64,000 bases of DNA from Sycon ciliatum (taxonomy: Eukaryota; Porifera; Calcarea; Leucosolenida; Sycettidae): positions 14,514,985 to 14,578,984 of the forward strand of contig NC_088645.1 in NCBI RefSeq assembly GCF_964019385.1, given 5' to 3'. The stretch's first letter is position 1. The number at the start of each line of letters is the position of its first letter. Positions 1 through 10,213 of the stretch are shown here, piece by piece. The notes beneath the pieces were generated by a model that was not told the DNA's origin, searched no databases, and worked only from the letters and a program-made list of their open reading frames with translations. The translations under genes were made by a program, and so were the position numbers.

Positions 1-1573
1 GGTTGTATATCCTCCGGGATAGCACTATATACTCCCATTCTGTGTGTTCTCTGGTAGCTATGTTCCTTGGAGACCATATGACTGTGCCAGTGTGGTGACC
101 GAGGTGAGGTGTGTCTGCACTGGCATCGTCAACTTGCCTACTGCTACGTGCTCCCCAGTGCTCCATCTGTGTCCTGTACTTTATTTGGGGGGGGGGGGGG
201 GGCAATACCGGTACTTCAGGTGCAAGGGGGATGGGGTGGGGGACATCATGCCCCCAATGAACCTCTCCAGGCGTTGTTCTGGAGTAGACTAACCATAGGC
301 GGAGTGTACACATGCAGCACATAGTTTGGGAATTAGAACGCGATCAGACTCGGGCATATTCAAAGGCAGTCTATTGTGATAGTAGTCCTGGACGGATCGC
401 ACTATGATGATATAGGTCGTGCCCAGCATCACAATGCCCAACATTATAAATGACTGTTTATTTTCCTGAGGGGCTAGATGAACATGTGGCTAGACTGCCA
501 ATGGCAACCAACAGGCTCAAGGCTGTGTTGAGACTTCGTGTTTGCGACCCGAGTCAATTGTTTACTCACCATGACTAGGCATCGCATTGGGCATCGTATG
601 ACCATTATTTTTATATGTCACTGTTCTTAGTCGCACCGGGGGCGCATGCCCGTTTTCAGGAGACTTATCAAAACACATAAGCCCTGTGCCCTGAAGGTTA
701 GGCCTATTGTTAGTCTGAATAGTCCTGGCTACTATCCCGCTAAGTTCATTGACTTTCTACTGAACCTGTATGTACTTGAGGAAAGTACTGTTCTGGCCTG
801 AACTACGGATTTCATCAACTTGGTAGAAGGTTTGCCTGTGCGGGACGATCATTTATTTTTGAGTATAGATGTGACCAGCCTTTACACCAACATCCCCAAC
901 GAGCTCGGTCATGTGGCATTGTCGTGGTATATCACACACAGGTATACAAGGTGGATGCCCCCGGCCCTTCGTACACGGTTAACAACAGCAGTGACTTCCT
1001 TGATGTCAGTCATTCAGAAGACTAACGGGTTCGTGTACGATAACGATTTGTTTCCGCAGATCCAAGGGACTGCCATGGGTTCGCCGGCAGCAGTGGTCTA
1101 TGCCGACATTGTTATGCTGTATTTGGAGAATCGGTACATTTTGCCGATCTTAGAGGGGGAGGGTTTAGAGGTTCAGGTTTATAGACGCTTTATCAGTGAC
1201 ATTTTTGTTTCATTGCATGGTTGCGAAGGTCAAGTTCAGTGCGCTTTAGACAGGATTAATAAGTGTTCGGCCCTCGAGTTTGCGCATGAACTGGCACATG
1301 ATAGCATTGATTTCCTGGACACCACAGTTTTCCGGAGTAAGGGATACATGGCGGTGAAGCCTCATTTCAAGGTCACCAATCGTTTCCTGTATCTGCTTGC
1401 CGGTAGTAACCACCCCCGTAGTATGGGTAAAGGTGTGATCACTGGGGAGTTGATCCGTATCCGTCGGTCTTCGACCCTTGACCACCACTACGAAGCTGCT
1501 GCCGAGCAGGCGAAGCAGACTTTCCGGGCCCGTGTATACAAGAGCTCCATCTTTCATCTTTCAGACCGTACAC
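1..1573 (+). mobile_element. Penelope-like element, copy 1 (left end outside window)
   Basis: Positions 1-645 are non-coding and 646-1573 carry the reverse transcriptase reading frame. The whole stretch is matched, inverted and at high identity, by 19310-20930, including the poly-G run near 187-202. Similarity between the copies stops just after the residues SSIFHLSD, at about 1573, so this is one end of the shared unit. The other end lies outside the window, because copy 2 still matches at base 1. The RT is of the Penelope-like type (motif DVTSLYTNIPN, then GTAMGSPAA). No GIY-YIG domain follows, so it is either an endonuclease-less lineage or a truncated copy. Confidence 0.8.
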
Positions 1574-1683
1574 CAGGCATGCAAGGCCGGCACAGCTGGG
1601 GTGGCTGGGGCGGCCTCAGCCACCCCACTTTTTGGCCGTTTTTTGTTCTTGTTTTTTTAGCACACTGCAACAAAGCGCGATGA
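646..1683 (+). pseudogene. Penelope-like reverse transcriptase (inactivated)
   Basis: RNA-dependent DNA polymerase of a Penelope-like retroelement. Reading starts at the ATG at 646 (MPVFRRLIKTHKP), a typical N-terminal PLE RT motif followed by VRPIVSLNSPGYYP. An in-frame TGA lies at 799-801; the frame is then open to 1683. Motif A is seen as SIDVTSLYTNIPN and motif B as QGTAMGSPAA. Motif C, normally YxDD, reads RFISDIF at 1189-1206: the first catalytic aspartate is serine (AGT at 1195-1197), so the enzyme should be dead even without the stop. The last 35 or so codons run into an unrelated GGCC-rich repeat. The family call is secure; inactivity is inferred from the motif and the stop. Confidence 0.85.
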
Positions 1684-1715
1684 TCGCAGCTCAGCTCAAA
1701 CGTGGCAAATAATGA
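1576..1715 (+). repeat. Dispersed GGCC-hairpin repeat, copy a
   Basis: This segment abuts the PLE end. It contains a hairpin with arms GGGGTGGCTG (1598-1607) and CAGCCACCCC (1617-1626), then ACTTTTTGGCCG, a T-rich run and a stretch beginning AGCACACTGCAACAAAG. The same order recurs at 40262-40378, and a related segment lies at 28470-28740. No terminal repeats define its borders here. It is a shared repeat family of unknown class. Confidence 0.6.
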
Positions 1716-1738
1716 AGAATCCTTGTGTATCAAGGTCA

Positions 1739-1740
<2 letters not shown>

Positions 1741-1792
<52 letters not shown>

Positions 1793-1836
1793 CTGTGTGT
1801 GTGTGTGTGTGTGTGCCTGTGTGTGTACGTGCCTGT
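1741..1836 (+). repeat. (GT)n microsatellite in intron, abutting a splice acceptor
   Basis: A nearly uninterrupted GT run with a few CT interruptions. It ends about 11 bases before the AG of the Sushi exon at 1848, where a polypyrimidine tract would normally sit. Translated reading frames through it are low-complexity and not genes. Confidence 0.9.
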
Positions 1837-1847
1837 GACGTGTACAG

Positions 1848-2021
1848 CCGGTGTGTGCACACCGCTAGCTAAACCGACCAACGGCTACTCCCAGGGCACA
1901 AACTATTCTGCTGGAGGCAGCGTCGTCTTCGGCTGAAATTCCGGATACAACCTGCAGGGAAGCATTGTGCGCATCTGCCAGATTGACGGTTCCTGGAGTG
2001 GGGCAGCTGCCTCATGTAATC
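1848..2021 (+). pseudogene. Sushi/CCP domain exon with TGA at a conserved cysteine
   Basis: A 174-base exon bounded by TACAG and GTAAGT, phase 1 on both sides, coding one complement-control-protein (Sushi) module. These modules are extracellular, about 58 residues, with two disulphides. Three of the four cysteines are present (VC near the start, RIC, and ASC near the end), as are the conserved GYNLQGS and DGSWSG. The second cysteine, expected right after VVFG, is replaced by TGA (1934-1936); the frame then continues correctly to the donor. TGA is one base from both Cys codons. A nonsense mutation, a base-call error or a selenocysteine codon could each explain it; the first two are more likely. 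It splices in frame to the LDLa exon at 3096. Confidence 0.75.
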
Positions 2022-3095
2022 GTAAGTTGAATTTCAAGAGAGCCAATATATCCCTCTTGTGTAGAGAAGCTTCAGGCTTGTAGGAAGGCAGATTCTGGTG
2101 GCGTTGATCTTTCCTATTTACAGAGCATGTAATAGTCTGGGTGTTACCTGCCACTTTTCATCATCACAAATGATGATCGTGCTTATCACAGGACCCAGGA
2201 CCAGTCGGGCATCTCAGCCTGAGTCCTTAGGATATATGTTATACTTGTAGGTGTATGGTTAGGGTGTTTCACCGGGTAGAGCCGACGGTTTCAAATAGGA
2301 CACAGGTTGCAAACCGGAACGGACTCAATATTCACTTTCTCTCTTGGTATTTTGATTAGAAAACATATGTCACAGTGAGACTACGATGTGTTATACTCCG
2401 AGCCAAAATTTCATGGCTCTGCGATGACCATACGCGCCATACTAAGCAGGTGAGTTTTTGACGTGTTGCTTCGCACTGCGACTTGAGTTTTACGACTTTC
2501 GAAAAATCAACTTCTTGTCGCAGATAAACAGCGGCTCGCCTCTTGCCAATAAAGCACCGCATACCAATCAAAACTAATGGAAGCACACACAAGGCTTATT
2601 GTTACTCTGTACTGGCCGTCGTGGAGCGATAGCAATTACCTAATTTCAGACCCAGAGTGAATTTGACGTGCACTCTAAAACGTGTCCGGTTTGGAGCCAC
2701 CTCTGATTTGAACTTTTTTTGAAGCGAAAAATTGGGCAACTTGGAGGCAATGGGTCAACACAGAGGAGTGGCTCAGTTCGATTGACTCTGGCCCCAGAGC
2801 AAACTTCAACATGCCAGTTTCCTTCCACAAACATATTTCGAGTGAAAAATCAACGCTGATGATCGGTTTGGGTCTATACAAATTTGGTTGTCAAGGCGTT
2901 CCGGTATCGAACCGTCTACTCTACCAGAACACTGAGTTGTTGGCATAAGCCGGTAACTTTTGTCGAGCCTGTTTTAGGCTACCACCTCCTCCAAATATGC
3001 TAATATCTCTTGACTGTACAAAAGATGTGCCGAGCAGACACTTTCTTCATCTCTTGACTGCTTTGTGTGTTGTGTGTATGGGTACGTGTATACAG
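2022..3095 (+). other. Intron between Sushi and LDLa exons
   Basis: It begins GTAAGT and ends in a TG-rich tract before TACAG. I see no coding similarity, tRNA or bounded transposon inside. The small open frames are not conserved-looking. Confidence 0.5.
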
Positions 3096-3245
3096 CCATT
3101 CAACTGCAGCGCCAGTCTGGCTACCTGCCCTGCCTGCGTTCCAGTGGCTGTATCCTGCCATCACAGCGCTGCGACGGTGTTTGGTACGACTGTGCTGATG
3201 GCTCTGATGCACAGTACTGCCCAGGCAAGGTCACACCAGCCCCAG
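3096..3245 (+). CDS. LDL-receptor class A domain exon
   Basis: A 150-base exon, acceptor TACAG and donor GTAAGC, phase 1-1. It codes an LDLa module: a small calcium-binding, ligand-binding extracellular repeat. The signature CILPSQRCDG followed by DCADGSDAQYC contains the Asp/Glu calcium cage (D..D.GSD). Five of the usual six cysteines are visible; the first, expected about six residues before LPC, is missing, so one disulphide would be unpaired. The phase matches both neighbouring Sushi exons, so the three can be joined in frame into Sushi-LDLa-Sushi. Such mosaics occur in scavenger-receptor-like and complement-like proteins of invertebrates. The full gene is not in view, so I give no symbol. 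Confidence 0.8.
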
Positions 3246-4713
3246 GTAAGCACCAGCAGCAGCACTGATAGTAGTACCATGACTTCTATTATTATTACAG
3301 GGTGCGACAGAGCTCTCGGCCATTGAAGAAAATGTTGAGTCACCCCCACCACCACACTGCGCTCTTTAGCCGACTAGACCCTCCTGCACACAACCATCAC
3401 CATTGCGAGGACACTTCCGTAGACGATATTGATAAACTCCTTCAGACAGCTGTTTCGCCAATACATAGCTCATCAGTGAAGGTAGATATTGAATGATTAA
3501 AAATATAGGCCAAACTGCTATTATATAGGGGGTTTCCACATACAAAACTGGCATAGCTGAGGTGATAACGCGGGAAAAGGAAAGTGTGAAGTACTGTTGA
3601 CGCGCATTGGACATGCATGCAGCGTCGGATATTCGGCGCGGAAAATCAATCACTATTCAATGCAGAAATAACGTGCCAGAATCAGAGTACTATGTAGCTA
3701 GTAGTGAGAGTCTGTGTACTAGTATTGCAGTTGTCCGAGCGCCATGAAGGCCTGCGAACGCACCTCACGACCCGCCGACGTCGACAGCCACAGCACCCCT
3801 GGGGCATGACACTGTACTGCTCGCCCGTCGCGCCAAGACGCTTGGCAGTCACTAGGCTTCATGCCACCGATGTTGTCCGCAAGCTACCTTGTTATCTGCC
3901 CATCACCCACTGCCGCTGACACGCTGGGAGGCCCCGCGGCATTCGCCCAGTATATCGTCGTCAGAGCTGTGTCGACGGTACAATAACGCTGGTAGAAACA
4001 AACAGTCGGTCGTATGGTATTGCGTCCTCCGGATTGTCCCTTGACTCGTCTTGTCCCTCTTCTTGCTCTTACGCTTATGACTTCTATTACATGCAAAATG
4101 TAGAGTCTGAGCTACTGTTGACCGCTATTCACTGCTGTATTTATTTTATTACTTTGCATGGCCATGTTGAGGCAGTCTTCGCATCAATTTCCTTTACACA
4201 ATGCGTGTACTACAATATATTCAAAACCAACGTCTGTGCCACGCACACATACGCAAACGTTTTAGGGATGAAACGAGTATATCGAATACTCGAGTGCTTG
4301 CTCGAAAATTCGAAAGGAGTGAGGACTCGTGTCGCAAAACACTCAAAGTATCTTATGCACAGTGTACTGTTTGCTTGTACATCAAGCACGTCTGTTACTC
4401 TGACCAGTACTGATAACCCATGCAAGTTGAAATTATTACTTGTCCCTACTTACCAACAAAAGACGTAGTTCAGACTATTTCCTGCACTAGGCTGCATGCA
4501 AGACTACATGTGTATCAGGTGTAATACGTTCAGTGTTACGAGAGTGTGTGCAGTACATTGTTTTATGTTGTCAGTAAAATACTCGTACTCGCTCGAATAC
4601 TCGCTCGTTTTTTCAAAGAGTACTCGAGTCCTCAATTTTGGCACTCGTTTCACCCCTAGGCCAAACATGCATGCACTGAATGCCTGTGCTCTGTGCACTC
4701 TGTGCTTGTGCAG
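3246..4713 (+). other. Intron between LDLa and second Sushi exon
   Basis: Starts GTAAGC and ends in a TG-rich stretch and GTGCAG. It contains the hAT-like MITE at 4263-4658. The rest shows no recognised feature. Confidence 0.5.
4263..4658. mobile_element. hAT-like MITE with TIR TAGGGATGAAACGAG
   Basis: The left end TAGGGATGAAACGAGT is answered by ACTCGTTTCACCCCTA at the right end. Subterminal sequence on both sides is rich in CGAGTA/TACTCG repeats, as in hAT non-autonomous elements. No clear 8-bp target duplication remains. It carries no transposase. Confidence 0.6.
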
Positions 4714-4890
4714 GTCAAACCGACTGCCAGGTCCTGTCACCACCGGCACTGGGCTCAATGACCGTGAACGGCTTGATGTTCAGCAACACGACCACGTTTG
4801 TGTGCACATCTCCCTATGTCCTTATGGGCTCGGCCGTGCGTACTTGTGAAATCAACGGCCAGTGGAGCGGTGTGCAGCCAACTTGCGTCC
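4714..4890 (+). CDS. Sushi/CCP domain exon (intact)
   Basis: A 177-base exon, acceptor TGTGCAG and donor GTAAGT, phase 1-1. It codes one complete Sushi module: cysteine 1 in TDCQ, cysteine 2 in TTFVC, cysteine 3 in VRTCEING, the invariant Trp in GQWSG and cysteine 4 in PTC. It lies downstream of the LDLa exon in the same strand and phase and is presumably part of the same gene. Unlike the 1848-2021 module, all four cysteines and the frame are intact. Further exons downstream could not be recognised; transposons occupy the next several kilobases. Confidence 0.85.
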
Positions 4891-5134
4891 GTAAGTACAT
4901 GTACCAATGCTCGACTGGCTTGTATTATGCATTCCCGTTCATCACACCGCTCATACTGTCAAATGCTGCCTCTTCTCTTTCACAATGGCATGGGTCACAG
5001 TAGATAGGCCTGGTGCAGGTATTGCCAGTTCCTTGCTTGCTGCAGTACAGTATGACATAATTAACTTAGCTGGTAAGCAGTGCATGTGTGAATGGCAAGT
5101 GTTATTTTTGTCCATTGCTTCCCAACCCATGTGT

Positions 5135-5190
5135 AGTGACGACTGCTGCTCTGAGTGCGGCCAGTGACGACTGCTGCTCTGAGTGCGGCC
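5135..5190 (+). repeat. Perfect 28-bp tandem duplication
   Basis: Two consecutive copies of a unit starting AGTGACGACTGCTGC. Not coding as far as I can tell. Confidence 0.9.
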
Positions 5191-5559
5191 AGTGACGAGC
5201 TAGTCAAGGACTCCGTCTCAGAACGCAAGACACAAACGTGTAAGCCTAGTATTGCTGCAAAATTAAGAGCAATTTCTCCTACTGCTGACTGCTGAAAATG
5301 TTGTGTCCTTCACAACTAGTCTCTTTGTTCTAAGAAGTCTGCCTCTTTCATCGATTCGTGTTTACCTAGCTGCGTTACGCTATTAGTAGCCTATTACCTG
5401 TTGTGCAATGGGGCTGGCCTAAAAGCTGCTCGCTCAACAGTTGTGTTGCATGGCATAGAGCGAGAGACGGCAAGCCGCCTCGGCATATTTGCGGATAGAG
5501 CTTTTATTGGAAAGGAAAAGGACATATGGATACGAGTTAAGAGTAACTGTCCACCACTG

Positions 5560-6785
5560 TAACTACAGTAAAAAAAATGCAACAACTAGGCACAAAACTG
5601 ACAGAGTGCTGAGACATTCGACGACCTGACTCCTAGCTTCAACACATCTCCGTAGCGCTAACCAACAGCCTTCCAACTTGGAAGGTTCAAGGTTAAAAGG
5701 AGAGACCAAAGAGGGGAAGGTAAGCGCAACGAAAATGAGCACAAGCTAGTAGTTGAAGCTACAGTCCCACAAGAACAAGAAATGTTGATTGTTACTGGAC
5801 GATGACGAAACCAGTATTACCTTTCCCTCTTTGGTCTCTCCTTAAAGGGGAAGTTAAGGCAAAAATTAAAATTTCACCAGTTGTAGTCTTCGGGGTGCTG
5901 AGTCGAATGGTCGTGGTCCGAGGAAGCTGAGAAGCTCCCTTCCTACTTGAATCCCAATCGAACTCGCGCACTTCCACCGAAACTGGGTGACTGCGCCCTA
6001 CTAGATGGGGATTTGTATGCAAAATGTCACTAAAAGCGCCATTTCGTTCTTATAAAAGCACGGGTGACCGCGATTGGCCCATATGTTGTAGTCTTTTGGA
6101 CGCTGAGTCGACTGGTTTTGGTCCGAAAAGGCTGCGATGCAGTGTTCCTCCTTTATTCCCAATCGAACATGGTTGAACAAGCGGTCACGTGCTCCTGGGT
6201 GCCCAAATCACCTGGTCACCACGCCAGCAGGTGACAACTTTCACACCAAGGTTCAACTCAAGTGACAGGGCTGCACCCAAAAAAGGTCAAACAGGCTAGT
6301 AAGTTGTACCCTGCAGGCACGGTGACCAGATGACTGGTGTACGCAGGAGCACGTGACCGCTTGTTCAACCATGTTCGATTGGGAATAAAGGAGGAACGCT
6401 GCATCGCAGCCTTTTCGGACCAAAACCAATCGACTCAGCGTCCAAAAGACTACAACATATGGGCCAATCGCGGTCATCCATGCTTTTATAAGAACGAAAT
6501 GGCGCTTTTAGTGACATTTTGCATACAAATCCCCATCTAGTAGGGCGCAGTCACCCAGTTTCGGTGGAAGTGCGCGAGTTCGATTGGGATTCAAGTAGGA
6601 AGGGAGCGTCTCAGCTTCCTCGGACCACGACCATTCGACTCAGCACCCCGAAGACTACAACTGGTGAAATTTTGATTTTTGCCTTAACTTCCCCTTTAAC
6701 ACTACGGAGATGTGTTGAAGCCAGGAGTCGGGTCGTCAAATGTTTTAGTGCCTGGTTGTTGCACTTTCTGACTGTATTTAGAATA
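5560..6785. mobile_element. Outer inverted-repeat element hosting the TTAA element
   Basis: Sequence 5575-5656 is repeated inverted at 6703-6765 (for example ACACATCTCCGTAG near 5643 versus CTACGGAGATGTGT near 6703). Inside it a second inverted pair, 5700-5722 and 5817-5841 (GGTCTCTCC side), lies left of the TTAA element. The TTAA element therefore appears inserted within an older foldback element. Exact termini are not resolved. Confidence 0.5.
5846..6695 (+). mobile_element. TTAA-flanked long-TIR non-autonomous transposon, copy 1
   Basis: An 850-bp element flanked by TTAA on both sides (5842-5845, 6696-6699). The termini are AGGGGAAGTTAAGGC and its complement. The inverted arms are about 350 bp each (5846-6207 and about 6343-6695) around a centre of about 135 bp. 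There is no transposase. TTAA target duplication is typical of piggyBac and Kolobok; the AGGG terminus fits Kolobok somewhat better, but this is only inference. A second copy in opposite orientation lies at 11878-12726. Confidence 0.85.
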
Positions 6786-6955
6786 TAGTGACAGTTACTC
6801 TACACTCATATCGATACGTCCTTTTCCTTTCTACATTAATTTTATTATTGCCATATTGGCTCAACATCCGAGTTTCAAAGAGCTTTTAGTGGACGACTTA
6901 ATCCATTTTCGGCAATACTTACAACGATCCAATCAGTCATATTGTAGATCAGGCT

Positions 6956-7504
6956 ATGCTGTGGGTAAGTATACTACAGGCCTTGTATGGCTTATTGTTT
7001 GCCAGCGAGTATTTAGCATCATCTACTAGTATTCACTCGTTTGACAGCCAAAGAGTATTTGTGTGGGAGGCTGGGAGTCTCGCACCTGACTTGGTCACGT
7101 TGCGCCTGAAGGTCACTAAGACGCGGCCATATACGGTGGAGCCGTCGCAGTTCCATCTACTGTCGACGAAACATGCCCGGTATTGGCTATTCCGGTACAT
7201 GACAGCCCATGCCTGTAGCACCAAGCCTGTGTTCACTTTTGCCAAAGGGATCCACCTTACTCGGCCTTATTTAAATATGATACTCTGTCACGCTCTCAAC
7301 TGTTATCAGGTTAGCTCCCGCTCCATGCTGATTGTTGGAGCGATAGTCCTGGAATCCAGAGTTGCAAGTGAGGTGGTGATATGGCAAGCAGACGGTGGCA
7401 AAGTACGGCTTAAAAGCTCTACATCTGGCAAGTGGCCGGCATACCACCCCAATGGACATCGGAACAGTACACGTAGAGTAGCATCTCTACGTGACAGGGT
7501 ATGA
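6956..7504 (+). pseudogene. Degenerate tyrosine recombinase (Crypton/DIRS/Ngaro-type)
   Basis: An open frame of about 180 codons resembling the xerD-like tyrosine recombinases common in invertebrate genomes. LQALYGLLFASEYL aligns with the helix normally reading GFLR-x-x-E, LRLKVTKTRPY with the iKxSKTDpf motif, and PVFTFAKGIHLTR with pLFxFxDGxxLTR. In the C-terminal part RSMLIVGA stands where HSFRIGAA is expected and VVIWQADGG where the GRW segment belongs. Thus the first catalytic Arg is Phe, the His-x-x-Arg box is altered and no catalytic Tyr is evident. It is a relic. The host element type (Crypton versus DIRS/Ngaro) cannot be decided without flanking repeats. Confidence 0.55.
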
Positions 7505-9180
7505 GCGCAAGTGAGTTCTTATGCTCTACTAATGTGCATTGATTCTGTGACTATAGTTGGTGTACAGATCTCATCACATGTGCCTTAGGTGGGATTTGCT
7601 ATTGTCACTGGAAAATTCAGCCCTAACAAACAGTGTGATGGATGAATTTGACTCCAAGTATCTGCTTTTGGGAATGCCATGTATGCATGTCTGGCGTGCT
7701 GCTGCTATAATGTTGTGGCAGCAGCATTTTGGTGCGATGGACTGTTCTTGTAACGGTGTACCTACCCATTTGCTGTTGCCGGATGCCGTGTTTTGTCAGT
7801 TGTGCCTGTTTGAAGGTGCCAGGCCAGCTTGTGTTGGTGCGTTCCCGTTAAGTTGCCAGGGCACCATATTTGTAACGGCGTTCCCGTTTTGCTGTTGTGG
7901 GGCTGTGTTTGTATCGGTGTGTTCCCGTTGCAGTTGACGGGGCACCACGTTAGTGGATTGTGCCTGTTTGAAGTTGTCAGGCCAATCCTGTAACGCACAC
8001 CCGTTTGCTGATAATTGGGGACATGTTTGTCCATTTTGCTCGAGATTCACATGGCTGCGCCAGTTGCTTTGTGCGGATTAGACTGTTATCTGGCACTAGT
8101 CTTGATCTGTTTTATTCAGATTCAGATCAGCTATTGTTCCTATACGAGAAAATCTGTGGGTGCACATCCAATTCATTTGCAGATTTGCGTGCTTCTCCTG
8201 CAACGGGCGTTTACATGGTACATGGTGTGTGGGCGTATGTGTGGTGTGTTCATGCTGTACAGGCCAGTATTGCCAAGCACTGGGGACCTTTGGCAATCTG
8301 AAGAATGTTTTGTCCGAGAATCGATCCTTGGATCTGTGGCGTTGCAGTTGTGGTGCTCCCGACCCTCTTGCGCGATGGCCGCGGAGACTTGGCGAAAAGG
8401 TTCGAGACATACGGCATCTCAATATCTTGCACCACCATCGAGTGTAGCGACATCAGCAATAGAAGACGCACATGATATCATTCACCCTTACGGCCTTAGC
8501 GAAGACCCGGGAATACCTGAGAAGATGTTAGCCGCAACTTTACTGGAAAAGTCGTCGGTGACAACGGCACTCCATATTTTAGCTGCATGCAGTTAGGTCT
8601 CTCAACAAGTGTACCCAAAGTTTTCAAGCTAATACACAAGCAAATTCACTAGGGTCCGAGTATATTTTCCTACACCTCTCCCTGTTGTTGTTATTTCTGC
8701 ATTCAAATTGTTTGTGTACCTGTACATTTATTACAGTAGAGCCACGCATCCACGGCTGTTGTTTCCAAGGGGTCAGGCTCGTCAGTTATACAAAACCTTT
8801 CAGCAATCTGGCCTTAGGCTTAGTTCCTTGACTTCTTGTACCACTTTCTTAGATGCACATCCCACTGGATAGTGAGCAATACGTGTGTAGCAGAATCTGT
8901 ATTCCAGAAAAGCAGAGACTTGAGTCTATTGACACTGCGTTTCTTTTTAAAACGTCATTGGCTGTGGTGTTCCTAGAGGTATACACGTACATTCCTGGGT
9001 CCCACGTTCTGTGACGCCCGACTGTATTCGTGGTGCCTCAACAACTTTTAATTTTGTGCACTCGGGAAAACCTGCCTGAGGCTGTGAGGCTGCAGAGTGT
9101 TGGCTGTGTTTTGCTTTAAAAAACCATCAGGTCTCCCCAGATTTTCTAGTCTGGCCCTGAATTTTGCCACTCTTCGGTTT
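7505..9180. other. No recognised gene; degenerate internal repeats at 7798-8005
   Basis: Diverged copies of a TGCCTGTTTGAAG-containing unit at about 7803 and 7960, and of a GTTCCCGTT-containing unit at about 7842, 7888 and 7921, indicate an old tandem duplication. The open frame at 8015-8596 has no recognisable domain and no good splice context, so I do not call it. Confidence 0.4.
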
Positions 9181-9181
9181 C

Positions 9182-9310
9182 AAAACCTAGTCTGGTGGTG
9201 GAAAGCCTAGCAGTGTTGTGTGTGCATGTGTGTAGACCGGTCTGTGCTCTCGAACCTCAAACCTAGTCTGGTGGTGGAAAGCCTAGCAGTGTTGTGTGTG
9301 CATGTGTGTA
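9182..9310 (+). repeat. Duplicated ~50-bp segment around an inverted fragment of the adjacent MITE
   Basis: The segment starting CCTAGTCTGGTGGTGG occurs at about 9186-9234 and again at about 9261-9309. Between the copies, 9235-9255 is the exact reverse complement of 9364-9384 inside the MITE at 9318-9461. Confidence 0.85.
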
Positions 9311-9317
9311 TTTTGTA

Positions 9318-9461
9318 CAGTGCTGGCCAGAGAAATCCAACCTCGTTAATAAAGTAGCGCCGCGTTCGAGAGCACAGACCGGTCCAGTATGTTTACTACT
9401 AGGGCTGCGTAGCGCCCGGTGCAATTTTATTCATAAGGTTGGATTTCTTTGGCCAGCATGG
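9318..9461. mobile_element. Tc1/mariner-type MITE, 144 bp
   Basis: The termini CAGTGCTGGCCAGAG and its near-complement at the right end (matching over about 25 bp with few differences) are directly flanked by TA on both sides. TA target duplication and the CAGTGCTGGCCA terminus are typical of Tc1/mariner elements. No coding capacity. Confidence 0.85.
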
Positions 9462-9463
9462 TA

Positions 9464-10165
9464 GTTAGAAGTAGGTCCTCTAAGGTCCTCTGTTTGTGCG
9501 CACTTGTGGTCACAGTGGCAGTAGTGGGTGAGGGGTAGACTCAGTTACTACGAAGATGGTGTATACATGATGGTGTATGCAGTCATGTAGTTGAATGTTA
9601 CTTCGGGCTTAGACCCAGAGGGTCTTGCAATGATGACCCTGGGTTTATGTACATGTTTCATTCAGCTACCGTTGTCATGGCACTAGTTGATAGAACACCT
9701 GTATAAGTACAGGCTGTATATCTAGCATTTTCCAAAATAGCACTCCGTACTCCGAGGCTGCAGCCGTTTTGCATGCAACGTTGTATGTGTTGATCGGTTG
9801 ACAGCATGTGACAAAGCCGAGGACACACTAGTGTATCAGGAGCACTGTTTTTTAACACAGTGCGTCCCCCGCCTTGTCATGTTAATTTATCAAACAAGGC
9901 TTACCTATACCAACATTATACATGTAGGGCTGTGCATGCTTTCAAAATTCTTCCTTGTTGAAGTAGAATACCGTGCTTGTGGGGGCTTTAGTAGTTCCTT
10001 TGCCAGATGTTCTATGCGTATCTCAATGACATCAGTTTCAGCACTCGGGCAAGGCACATTCGGGCCTACACATGTAGCCTTGAATTCTGGCTTGGAGGCA
10101 TTATTTTATCTATTTTCATGGCTGCTAGGTTCATCCTTAGTTAAGAGTTATTTCTCCGTGATTCG
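9464..10165. other. No recognised feature
   Basis: The open frame 9798-10169 (123 codons) shows no domain; its stop codon overlaps the ribozyme core start. No repeats or tRNAs seen. Confidence 0.4.
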
Positions 10166-10213
10166 CTGATGAGTCCACAAAGGACGAAACAGCTAGACAG
10201 TACTAGTGCTGTC
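10166..10213 (+). ncRNA. Candidate hammerhead ribozyme core
   Basis: The catalytic core order of a hammerhead is present on the plus strand: CTGATGA (10166-10172); stem II GTCC/GGAC (10173-10176 with 10182-10185) closed by the loop ACAAA; GAAA (10186-10189); stem III CAGC/GCTG (10190-10193 with 10208-10211) around a 14-base loop; then T and C at 10212-10213, giving the expected A-U pair and cleavage 3' of the C. All conserved core bases are right. Stem I is not: the bases before CTGATGA (ATTCG) pair poorly with those after the cleavage site (CCCAG), only the first position pairing. It is either a decayed ribozyme or one with an unusual stem I. Hammerheads are known in Penelope-like elements and retrozymes, and PLEs lie on both sides of this site. 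Confidence 0.6.

Noticed and set aside
8015-8596. 193-codon open frame
   Set aside because: No recognisable domain, no splice context, and overlapping frames on the other strand are equally open.
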